Source: Gordonia gummivorans (GTDB lineage Bacteria; Actinomycetota; Actinomycetes; Mycobacteriales; Mycobacteriaceae). From it: a stretch of DNA of 64,000 nt. Location: assembly GCF_022513585.1 (NCBI RefSeq), contig NZ_JAKWBF010000005.1, positions 1-64,000 on the forward strand, written 5' to 3'. The notes below the pieces were generated by a model, which saw only the letters and a list, made by a program, of their open reading frames with translations, was not told the origin of the DNA and did no database searches. Positions 26,078 to 33,458 of this stretch are shown in pieces. Position 1 is the stretch's first letter; every line of letters starts with the position of its first letter. Made by a program: the position numbers and the translations under genes.

Positions 26078-26194
26078 GCCCGCAAAATCTCGGGGAAGAA
26101 GTTTCTTCCCCGAGGTTCACAGTCGTCCCCTACAAATTTCTGGGGGAAGACACCAAGGGTCGGGGACGAAGTTTCTTCCCCGACTTTTGTGGGC
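26078..26194. repeat. Composite palindromic repeat R1, complete copy
   Basis: Order from outside in: flanks GCCCGCAAAA and TTTTGTGGGC; two 24-base palindromes at 26090-26113 and 26160-26183, each starting TCGGGGA and ending TCCCCGA; and between them a central stem (GTCGTCCCC at 26122-26130 facing GGGGAAGAC at 26143-26151). The element lies inside the 25909-26412 gap. Left of it, a tail with CCCAGGTCAG (minus strand) is shared with the 42-kb copy. In 26195-26412 I see no gene or clear site. Confidence 0.75.
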
Positions 26195-26412
26195 GCATGT
26201 TCCTGGCGTCGCCGGTCGGCGGAACGCGGCGACCGGCAATCGGTGACTGAGATCGGGCCCGTCAGCGTCCGCTTCCGGGACATGCCCGGAGGACCATCGT
26301 CAGGGGCCCGATCCTGGCCACCGGCCCGACCTCCAACACTGGCCGGCGGCTTGCGATCCTCCTCGCTCGGCCAGGGCGAGGTCCACCACAGAAGGCCGAC
26401 GCGGTTGAGAGT

Positions 26413-26637
26413 TCAGTGCACGCTGCTGAGAATGGCGAGTACGACACCGACGATGGTGAGGATGCCGACGATCACGGCCATCGCGATCGCCAGGCGACGA
26501 CGTCCGTGCCTCGCCGCATTGATACCCACGCCGATGCAGATGAGGATCACGGCGGAGTAGAGCGAGATGCTCAGGGTGAGCAGGGCGGCGGAGGAACTGG
26601 ATGAGTCGGCCTGGGCGAGAACGGTGCCGGTGATCAT
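26413..26637 (-). CDS. Small two-helix membrane protein, unknown function
   Basis: A 74-aa protein with two membrane segments (about 17-38 and 48-70) joined by a basic loop (NAARHGRRR), so a hairpin with the loop in the cytoplasm. It resembles many small actinobacterial membrane proteins without a named family. ATG 26637 has only a weak AAGG directly before it. It diverges from the HtrA gene. Confidence 0.55.
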   Translation of the reverse strand: MITGTVLAQADSSSSSAALLTLSISLYSAVILICIGVGINAARHGRRRLAIAMAVIVGILTIVGVVLAILSSVH

Positions 26638-26747
26638 CCTTCGAGTACATCACCTCGACGTATCTGGCCGTTTCCTGGGTGGATTGTCAGCAGATTGGTG
26701 GTCTTGGTCTTGGTCTGCTCTCAGTGTTCGAGATCACTGTGGACGCG

Positions 26748-28026
26748 GTGAACACCGAGAACTGGCACTCCGATGGCTATCCCGCACAGCCACATTCCCC
26801 GCAGCCGCACTCGTCCGGGTGGTACCCGGGCTCGCAAGCACCTGGCGGATACGCGCCCACTTATGCCCAGCCGCAACCAGAACCGCAGCCCGGGCCACCG
26901 ACGCGTCGTCGACGAACCGTGACCGCTCCGATCATGGCGACGGCACTCATCGCCGGGCTGCTCGGCGGCGCTGTCGGCGTCGGGGGCAGTCTGCTCGTCG
27001 ACCGGTCGGACAACGTTGCGGCACCGCTGCTCACCTCCGTGCCGGCCGGCAACAACCCGGCCGACCAGCAACCGGGATCGACAACCTATGCGGCGCAAGT
27101 GGCTTCGAAGTTCACCGCCGACATCAAGGTCGCCGGAAGCCAGGGGACCGCCGTCGGCAGCGGGGTCGCAAGACGGTCATGTGCTGACCAACAATCACGT
27201 CGTCGATGGTGTCGGGAACAGCGGACGCATCCAGGTGACCACGTCGGACGGTAAGACGTTCGCGGCGTCGGTGACGGGAACGTCTCCGTCCTACGACCTT
27301 GCGGTGATCAAGCTGCAGGACGCAAGCGGGTTGACGCCTGCCGCTCTGGGCGAGTCCTCGGGCGTGAAGGTCGGCCAACAAGTTGTCGCCGTCGGATCGC
27401 CGGAGAACCTCTCCAACACCGTGACGTCGGGGATCGTCAGTGCGTTGTCGCGCACCGTGACAGCCGGTGACGGCAGTGGCGGCCCGGTCGCGGTCTACAA
27501 CGGTCTGCAGACCGACACCGCGATCAACCCCGGCAATTCCGGTGGACCACTGGTGAATCTGAGCGGCCAGGTGATCGGCGTGAACTCGGCCGTCAACACC
27601 GGTCAGGCGGCATCGGGCGGCGTGCAGGCCTTTGGACTCGGCTTTGCAATACCGGTGGACGTTGCCAAGCGAGTCGCGAACGAGATTCTGCAGCAGGGAC
27701 ACTCGACCAAGCCGGTGCTCGGTGTGTCGGGCTCGATCGGCGGCGACTCCTCGGACCAGGGGGCGCGAGTGGCCTCCGTCCAGTCCGGCGGCCCGGCTGA
27801 CTCGGCAGGCATTCGGCAGGGCGACGTCGTGACCAAGATCGGTGACGCCACCATCGGTGGCTATGCAGATCTGATGGCCCAGACGTTGACGCACACACCC
27901 GGCGATACAGTGCCGGTGACCGTCGAATCGAACGGTCGCACCCGGACCGTGAACGTCACACTGGGTTCGGTGGTCGATCAGGAACAGACCGTCGTGCGCG
28001 AATCCGATGATGGCTCAGGTGAATAG
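26748..28026 (+). pseudogene. HtrA/PepD-like serine protease with PDZ domain, frameshifted
   Basis: The first frame gives a Pro/Gln-rich cytoplasmic part, a membrane anchor (about 65-85) and the start of the protease (TAVGSGV). It then leaves frame near 27165, and a second frame carries DGHVLTNNHVV to the end. All catalytic residues lie in the second part: His in TNNHVV, Asp in PSYDLAVI, Ser in NPGNSGGPL, followed by a PDZ domain (about 27730-27980). One missing base at 'gtcgca-aagac', perhaps a few more, would repair it. HtrA proteins handle misfolded envelope proteins. Start GTG 26748 is tentative; GTG 26739 and 26724 are in frame. No slippery site is seen, so it is either a mutation or a sequence error. 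Confidence 0.8.
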
Positions 28027-28045
28027 GGGATCGTCGACTGCCGAA

Positions 28046-28133
28046 CAGAAACCGTACATGCGGCCAGAAACCGCGGTCCTGGTCGGAAACCCCTGGTGCG
28101 CAGCGGGTTTCTAGCCAGACACGCGGCTTCTGG
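28046..28133. repeat. Nested hairpin repeat R4, copy a
   Basis: Three boxes close to CAGAAACC occur on the left at 28046, 28065 and 28084 (19-base spacing). Two matching boxes in reverse (GGTTTCTA, GGCTTCTG) occur on the right at 28106 and 28125. The arms 28064-28092 and 28105-28133 pair over 22 of 29 positions around a 12-base loop. Confidence 0.7.
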
Positions 28134-28221
28134 GTTCGCGACTCGCTGGCGCGCACTCGGACGAGGGCGGTCGTCCGGCCACCCCAGGTCGGAGTGTCGC
28201 TCACCGACCTCCTCGGATCAG

Positions 28222-28322
28222 CGACCCACCCGCCGACGTCGTCGGCAATCGTGGAGGCGGGAAGAGTGAGGCCGTCCGGAACGGTCTCCGTGAGGAGCCA
28301 CCGAGGGCACATTTCCCTCGGA
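28222..28322 (-). repeat. Repeat R2, minus-strand copy
   Basis: Reverse complement of 142-242 with one mismatch, the same 101-base length and the same internal hairpins. On the outer side the stem TCCGAAACGGTC/GACCGTTCCGGA is more complete than in the first copy. Confidence 0.75.
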
Positions 28323-28442
28323 GGCACTTCAGCACGACCGTTTCGGACACGAGGTCGACCGGCCGGCCATCTGGCCCGCCAGGAGCGCCGATCGATCCGC
28401 CGGCGCGCACAGATGGCAGCATCGTTGGGGACGAAAAACGCT

Positions 28443-28480
28443 GTAGCAGAAGGTGCCCGCCAGGCGACACCTTCTGCTAC
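28443..28480. repeat. Perfect 13-bp hairpin in the repeat island
   Basis: GTAGCAGAAGGTG and CACCTTCTGCTAC are perfect complements around a 12-base loop. It has no adjoining gene to terminate and is probably another palindromic module. Confidence 0.65.
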
Positions 28481-28656
28481 GACGTTGGCTGGGCGGCCCG
28501 ACACCTGGCGCGGACAAGCACCGACAGAGGTTTCAGCTTGCTCCGTTATCCGACGCAAATTGAAACGCTTCGGTGCGAGTGTTCACCCACTGGCCGGACG
28601 CTGCGGACATGGCGATCGCATTTGCCCAGGTCGGCGGCCCGGTCACGTAGCTCTTC

Positions 28657-28715
28657 GAGTCAGCGACTCACCGTCGGCGTTGCCGACGATCATGGAGGCG
28701 GGAAGAGCGCGGCCT
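28657..28715 (-). repeat. Degenerate partial copy of repeat R2
   Basis: The minus-strand sequence keeps CTCTTCCCGCCTCCATGAT and the following CCGACGG region of R2, with many substitutions. It is preceded by the same TCAGCGACTCACC tail as the full copy at 28222. Confidence 0.5.
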
Positions 28716-28720
28716 CGTCG

Positions 28721-28788
28721 CAGAAACCGCATTGGTCGCCAGAAACCGCTGGTGCGCCTCGGGTTTCTGACCAGACACGCGGTTTCTG
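28721..28788. repeat. Nested hairpin repeat R4, copy b
   Basis: Arms of 27 bases (28721-28747 and 28762-28788) each contain two CAGAAACC boxes 11 bases apart, with GGTTTCTG on the right arm. The box pairs are perfect; the 11-base middles pair poorly. The loop is 14 bases. Confidence 0.75.
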
Positions 28789-28840
28789 AAACCACGACGC
28801 GCCTCGGGTCGGTGAAGCGGCCGCCACGGACCACCCATCA

Positions 28841-28909
28841 CAGGGACCTCACTTGTGGTCAGGGACCGTCGGCAGTTCCGAAGGTCTCTGACCAGATATG
28901 AGGTCCCTG
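28841..28909. repeat. Nested hairpin repeat R4, copy c (CAGGGACC version)
   Basis: Same geometry as copy b: 27-base arms (28841-28867 and 28883-28909), two 8-base boxes per arm 11 bases apart, 15-base loop. Here the box is CAGGGACC rather than CAGAAACC, and the right arm changes to match (GGTCCCTG), with one inner mismatch (GGTCTCTG). Confidence 0.75.
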
Positions 28910-28981
28910 TCGACGCGCGGTCCTCGCGGCCGCGACGCCACGTAACCCCAGGTCACGACGCTGGTCACTTAACTCTTCGGA

Positions 28982-30304
28982 TCAGCCACCGAACAACAGG
29001 TACAACCCACCGAAGGTGTAGGCGACCATCACGACGATGAGTCCGAGCTGGCCGGTCAGTTGGTGTCCCTTGGGGAGGATGCGCAACGAGCGGTCATGCG
29101 CGGCAATGACACCCAATACATGGCCGCACAGGACGAACAGCACCTTCATGGTCGCCAACGCGCCCTGATGTTCCGAAAGAACGTAGGACACGGTGAGATT
29201 GGAGATACCCAGAACGTTCCAGCCCGCGTCGGCCGGGTCGGCGAGCAGGATCAGGGTGGCCTGTCCCTTCTCGACCAGATACGACAGGTAGTGAGCGAAG
29301 ATGTAGCCGACCACGATCGGCACGATCGAATGGATCAGCTGCCCGGGCAACAGGCGCCGCTGCGCCCGGGTCATACCGCCGACCATCTGCGTGGAAACCC
29401 AATAGCTCAGCGCCACGATCAACACAGCGCACGCGAGGCCGACGGTCCGCCACAACTGGGGTGCACCGCTGTCCTCGACGAACCTGCCCCATCCCGGGAA
29501 GGCGTTGAAACTGTCGAAGGCAGTGGAGCCCAGCAAGACTGCCACAACCGTCACGATGCCGGGTCCGGGGACGAGGCCGCCGAGCGCATCGAGCGGATTG
29601 CGCCAGGCCAGGCGGCCGTCGGGCCCGCGCCCGACGATGGCCAGGTGGGAGATCAGCGTGCTGTACACCTCGAACGGGTCGGCGGCTGCACACCATTCGC
29701 GCCCGAAGACCACGGCACCGACGAGAACCACGGCGACATAACACAGCAGCCATGCGCGTACGGCCCACACCTCGCCGTTGCTGCTGCATGCCAGCTCCAG
29801 CCAGGCGAACGCGAACAGGCCCAGTGCGCCGGGCCACACCCCGACCCACGCGGGTAGCCGGACCAGCGGAGACCGATCCCGAAACACCCAGCGGTGCAAC
29901 GTTCGCCACGGTGACAGGACCCGCCAGAACGGACCCAACAGCAGGGATGCGGGAACCAGACCCACCCACACGAGCACGTAGAGAAAACCGGATAGCGGAT
30001 TGCGACTCGGCTCCGACGATCCGGCGAAGGCCGCGATCGCCACCCAGCCGACCAGCGCGACGGCCAGCATCCGCAGGACACCTCGGACACGCGCATCGTC
30101 CGACACCGCGGCAAGCACCGCGGGTAGCCGTGATCCGACGCGCTCCGGGTCGAGGCGTGGGGTCTTCCACACCAGAATCGTGATGACGAACGAAAACGTC
30201 AGTGCCCACGCGCCGCCGATGAGCGCGTACGTGAACGGAATGGGCAGGTCCGTCGAACCGCCGATCCCGTGGGCGACAACAAGATTCACTGGCGCGGCCA
30301 CCAA
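28982..30304 (-). CDS. Polytopic membrane protein of unknown function, last in cupredoxin operon
   Basis: A 440-aa protein with roughly ten membrane segments. Conserved-looking stretches include GPFWRVLSPWRTLHRW, FGREWCAAADPFEVYS and IFAHYLSYLVEKGQATL, and there are several His near membrane edges (VLCGHVLGVIAAHD). I do not recognise a named family. It starts 7 bases after the cupredoxin lipoprotein gene stops, so it is the fourth gene of the operon. The His residues and cupredoxin neighbour suggest a metal-related membrane complex, possibly copper; this is inference. Confidence 0.75.
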   Translation of the reverse strand: MVAAPVNLVVAHGIGGSTDLPIPFTYALIGGAWALTFSFVITILVWKTPRLDPERVGSRLPAVLAAVSDDARVRGVLRMLAVALVGWVAIAAFAGSSEPSRNPLSGFLYVLVWVGLVPASLLLGPFWRVLSPWRTLHRWVFRDRSPLVRLPAWVGVWPGALGLFAFAWLELACSSNGEVWAVRAWLLCYVAVVLVGAVVFGREWCAAADPFEVYSTLISHLAIVGRGPDGRLAWRNPLDALGGLVPGPGIVTVVAVLLGSTAFDSFNAFPGWGRFVEDSGAPQLWRTVGLACAVLIVALSYWVSTQMVGGMTRAQRRLLPGQLIHSIVPIVVGYIFAHYLSYLVEKGQATLILLADPADAGWNVLGISNLTVSYVLSEHQGALATMKVLFVLCGHVLGVIAAHDRSLRILPKGHQLTGQLGLIVVMVAYTFGGLYLLFGG

Positions 30305-30311
30305 GGTCCGG

Positions 30312-30755
30312 TCAGCGGACCTGCAGAGTTGCGACGGTCACGTCGGCCTCGTGCAGTTCGATCGCCACCGACCCCGGCACGGTGACGGTGAACTCGAAGC
30401 GCTCACGCTGCGCTCCCGCCGTCACCTCGAAGCTGTGCTCGGGCGTCGAATGAACGTGAACCTCGTCGGCGGCGTCACTGGTGACGTACAGAACGATGGG
30501 TGTGCCGACCGTCGCTTCGATCCGGGCATTGCGCGGGGTGACCGTGCCGTTGGCGATCGTGATGTCGATGGTTGTCGCGGTGTCCGCGGACGGCGGAGGT
30601 GACACCATCGACACCCCGGACGGCGTAGCGGCGGTACTGCTCGCGCCTGCACTCTCGTCGGTGCCACCGCATCCGGCCAGGCCGACGGCAACGACCGCCG
30701 CACCCAAGGCTGCGGTCCACCGAATCATCCTGTGCGACATCGCGTCGTGCGTCAT
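30312..30755 (-). CDS. Lipoprotein with cupredoxin-like domain
   Basis: A 147-aa protein with a signal peptide and lipobox (AVGLAGC), then a Ser/Thr/Pro-rich spacer and a beta-sandwich domain from about 55. VHVHSTPEHSFEV has three His where cupredoxin metal ligands are often placed, and the end VAIELHEADVTVATLQV fits the last strands. The usual Cys ligand loop is not seen, so copper binding is not certain. ATG 30755 has AAAGGAG at good spacing, and it overlaps the previous stop (ATGA). Its membrane-protein partners lie on both sides. Confidence 0.75.
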   Translation of the reverse strand: MTHDAMSHRMIRWTAALGAAVVAVGLAGCGGTDESAGASSTAATPSGVSMVSPPPSADTATTIDITIANGTVTPRNARIEATVGTPIVLYVTSDAADEVHVHSTPEHSFEVTAGAQRERFEFTVTVPGSVAIELHEADVTVATLQVR

Positions 30756-30997
30756 GAATCTCCTTTGGTCACATCGTCGTCATCGGGATTGCCTTCGGAT
30801 GCCTGGCCGTTTTCCGGTGTGGTGGATTCGTCTTCCAGTGCCTCATGTGCCATCGCTTCCTCCAGCGCCTCGGCGCGGCGGTCGCGGATCACGATGACCA
30901 GGATGACGATGACGATGATCGCCACCGGCAGAAGTGCCGGAATCGCCAGCAGGACCGAGTGATCGGCCAGATAGATCGTTTGTGCGGCCGACGTCAC
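30752..30997 (-). CDS. Small single-pass membrane protein in cupredoxin operon
   Basis: An 81-aa protein: a short outer N-terminus, one membrane segment (about 14-36, IPALLPVAIIVIVILVIVI), then an acidic cytoplasmic tail with DDDD near the end. GTG 30997 overlaps the previous stop (GTGA) and its own stop overlaps the lipoprotein start (ATGA). The longer open frame to 31369 is a shadow of the upstream gene. The size and position suggest an assembly or subunit role. Confidence 0.7.
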   Translation of the reverse strand: MTSAAQTIYLADHSVLLAIPALLPVAIIVIVILVIVIRDRRAEALEEAMAHEALEDESTTPENGQASEGNPDDDDVTKGDS

Positions 30998-32949
30998 CGG
31001 GTGTGTCCGGTGGTGTGCCGGGCGCGGGGCGCCGACTGGCCCCCGTCGTCGGCACGCGGGTCGGCCGACTCGCCGTCGACCTCGGCCATCTGCTCGCGCC
31101 GTGCCCGGTTGACGCGCACCGCGCCCCAACCCAGCAACCAGATGAAGGCGAGCGTGCAGGCGAGCACCACAAGCGACGCCATGCCGAACGCCAGAGCCGA
31201 CGCGTCGGCCTTGCGCTCGCGCTGCAGAATCGAGAGTTCCTGCTGGAAGGGATAGGGCTGTCCGGACGCTGCCACGACCTCGGTGGCGTCGATGCCAGGA
31301 TCCGCGGGCAGGAAGAGTGGTACCGCACCCATCTCCTTGCCATTCTGGACCCGCAGCAACGTCTTCCACGTTCCGCCGACGGGGAATGGTTTGGTGGTCT
31401 CGTAGGTGGTCGGACCCACCTTGCGCAGGGTGTCGATGTGCAGACCACGCAATTCGCTTTCACCGCCCTGCCATGCCATGACCTGTACCCACTCGGCGTC
31501 GTCGGGGATCTCGCGACTGAGCTCGATGGTGGCGGTGCGCATGGTGTTGCCGTCGTCCTCGGCGGCATCGGCAAAGGTGACAGTGGCTGTGAGATCCGGT
31601 GTGTGATAGGTCAATCCGTTGGCTGTCACGATGGCGGCGATCGCCACGAAGCCGACCATGATGCCGCGTCGGATCGCGGGACGGGGGAGTTCTTCTCCGC
31701 GGACCGCCACCACGAACAATGCGGCGACCAGGCCGGAAATGGTGGCCGACGGAATTGCCATCAACAGTGCCTCGGTGTTGAAACCGTGATTCCACGGAAT
31801 CGGGAACACGGCATTGACCCAGATGCGCTCGAGGAAGAAGCCGAGGGTTCCGGCCAGCACGCCGGCGACGGTTCCGAACAGCAGGCGCCGATGCACGAGC
31901 GGTGTGAGAGCGAGGATCTCGACGATGATGGCGATTCCGAGATACAGCGGGAACACGCTGTGTGGTGCTTCCGCGGGTACCCAGACGATCCAGGCGATGA
32001 CCTCGCGGATGATCGCGGCGGCGAGCACTGCGAAGAGTGCTGCGCCCCGTCCGGCGAGCAGTCGGGCGATCACGAGTGCGAAGACGCCGGCGGCCAGCAT
32101 CAGGGTGGGATGGAAGACGGCCCGGAACTGCTGGACACCGAAGTCGAACTCCACCTGGTACACCGACATGCCGATGACGAGGCCCGCGGCCATCATCGCC
32201 CGCCCGAACCAGACCATGAAGCTGCCGCGGCCGGGTGGTCGGCCGTCTTCCCCGACGAGTTCGCCGTCGGCGTCGCGGTGGAGCTTGGGTGCCGCTGCGC
32301 CTTCCCAGTCCAGGATGATGATCGCGAGCAGCGACAGTCCGGCGCCGCCGATGAGCATGAGATGCGTCGGGCCCCAGAGCGTGACGTCCTGGCCGAAGAT
32401 GCGATGCCAGACGTCATCGAGCGGGAAGCCGATGAGCGCGTAGAGGCCTGCGGTGGCAATCAGAATGCCGCCGGTGGGCGCGTACCAGGTGCGGGTGATC
32501 TTGACCGGGATGCGCCCCGACTGTGAGCCGGGCGGAGTCCCTTCTTCTTCGCGCGGCAGGATCATCGCGAGTACGCCGCCGATGAAGAGGAAGAACAGGC
32601 CGAACAGGATGAAGTAGTGCGCGGGGTTCGCGAGCGGACCCGAGTCGCGCCCGCGTCCGATGTGAAGACTGACATCCCAGATGAACCCGAACATCGCGGT
32701 GATGATCGTCGTGGTGAACAGCAGGCTCGGCAGGGCCACCCACGGGGGCCGCCGGAACAGGCGCCCGGCGAATTCGGCAAAGGTCTGTAGCCACGTGATC
32801 TTGCGGGTGCGGTGCAGATAGGCGATGAGGCCGAGGCCGGCCGAGATGACGCCGGCGATGGCGGTCATGAGTGCAACTTGATCGAGCGCCGCGCCGCCGC
32901 CCTCATCCGCGGCGAGCAGGAGTCCCGGATGCACGACGACAGTGTCCAT
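30994..32949 (-). CDS. Large polytopic membrane protein with C-terminal beta domain, first in cupredoxin operon
   Basis: A 651-aa protein. About 11 membrane segments fill residues 20-475, with His in or near them (SLHIGRG, ANPAHYF, GPTHLML, VFHPTLML, PWNHGFN). A domain of about 120 aa outside the membrane follows (near 480-600), resembling YtkA/FixH-like beta domains (PFPVGGTWKTLLRVQNG), then a last membrane segment and an Arg-rich tail. I recognise no family. YtkA-like domains occur in copper uptake proteins, which together with the cupredoxin gene makes metal handling the leading idea. It is followed by three overlapping or near-abutting genes. Confidence 0.75.
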   Translation of the reverse strand: MDTVVVHPGLLLAADEGGGAALDQVALMTAIAGVISAGLGLIAYLHRTRKITWLQTFAEFAGRLFRRPPWVALPSLLFTTTIITAMFGFIWDVSLHIGRGRDSGPLANPAHYFILFGLFFLFIGGVLAMILPREEEGTPPGSQSGRIPVKITRTWYAPTGGILIATAGLYALIGFPLDDVWHRIFGQDVTLWGPTHLMLIGGAGLSLLAIIILDWEGAAAPKLHRDADGELVGEDGRPPGRGSFMVWFGRAMMAAGLVIGMSVYQVEFDFGVQQFRAVFHPTLMLAAGVFALVIARLLAGRGAALFAVLAAAIIREVIAWIVWVPAEAPHSVFPLYLGIAIIVEILALTPLVHRRLLFGTVAGVLAGTLGFFLERIWVNAVFPIPWNHGFNTEALLMAIPSATISGLVAALFVVAVRGEELPRPAIRRGIMVGFVAIAAIVTANGLTYHTPDLTATVTFADAAEDDGNTMRTATIELSREIPDDAEWVQVMAWQGGESELRGLHIDTLRKVGPTTYETTKPFPVGGTWKTLLRVQNGKEMGAVPLFLPADPGIDATEVVAASGQPYPFQQELSILQRERKADASALAFGMASLVVLACTLAFIWLLGWGAVRVNRARREQMAEVDGESADPRADDGGQSAPRARHTTGHTR

Positions 32950-33010
32950 CAGGTCACAATGCCTGGTTCACCCATATTGTGTCAATAGTCGTTGATATGG
33001 TTTCTGGTGC

Positions 33011-33424
33011 TCAGGTCGCCCGTGTCAACGCGACCACTGCGATCGTCCTGGTGACCTTGTCCTGGTAGGTCTGATAGTCGAAGACATCGTCGATGAGTTT
33101 GCGCCAGACGGCATCGCGCTCGGCGCCGGTGATCTCGGCGCCGGTGACCGGAATCGTGTTGCCGTCCAGGGTGATCGACGCCGGAGTAGCCGCCTTGAGG
33201 TTCAGCCACCAGCCGGGCTGCCAGTCGGCGCCACCGTTGGAGGCGACGACGATCCATCGCTCACCGTCGACCATGTACATCAGGGGAGTGATCCGGGTCT
33301 TGCCGCTCTTGCGTCCGGTGGTGGTGAGCAGGAGCAGATCGGCGCCGCGGAATCGCTTGGGGCGAAGCTTGGTCACGACAGCGTTGACCGCGCGATTGAG
33401 GGTGACGAACAGCCGCCGTTTCAT
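33011..33424 (-). CDS. Ddn-like F420-dependent nitroreductase family protein
   Basis: A 137-aa split-barrel protein. LLLLTTTGRKSGKTRITPLMYMVDGE and VVASNGGADWQPGWWLNLKA are typical of deazaflavin-dependent nitroreductases (Ddn family) of Mycobacteriales, which reduce quinones or xenobiotics with F420H2. It lies 61 bases upstream of the membrane/cupredoxin operon on the same strand; read-through is possible but no link is known. Confidence 0.85.
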   Translation of the reverse strand: MKRRLFVTLNRAVNAVVTKLRPKRFRGADLLLLTTTGRKSGKTRITPLMYMVDGERWIVVASNGGADWQPGWWLNLKAATPASITLDGNTIPVTGAEITGAERDAVWRKLIDDVFDYQTYQDKVTRTIAVVALTRAT

Positions 33425-33458
33425 GCCGGAAGGATAGTCCGCGCGCGCGATGCGTGGT

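Larger units (their letters stand above)
28027..28981. repeat. Gene-free island of modular palindromic repeats
   Basis: About 950 bases with no convincing gene. It holds three nested hairpins of fixed geometry (28046-28133, 28721-28788, 28841-28909), a perfect 13-bp hairpin (28443-28480), a full R2 copy (28222-28322) and a worn one (28657-28715). The modules are separated by a tail containing CCCAGGTC and CTTCGGATCAGC, which also flanks the R1 copies. The parts between them show nothing else. It separates the protease gene from the start of the copper-like operon's far end. Confidence 0.75.

Noticed and set aside
27140..27200. Programmed ribosomal frameshift in the HtrA gene
   Set aside because: No slippery heptamer or following pseudoknot is visible, and residues appear to be missing at the junction.
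28027..28981. CRISPR array in the repeat island
   Set aside because: Repeats are palindromic modules of unequal spacing; there is no regular repeat-spacer pattern and no cas gene in the window.
30934..32526. 530-codon plus-strand frame opposite the 651-aa membrane protein
   Set aside because: Highly acidic, Glu/Gly/His-rich product; antisense to a clear membrane protein.
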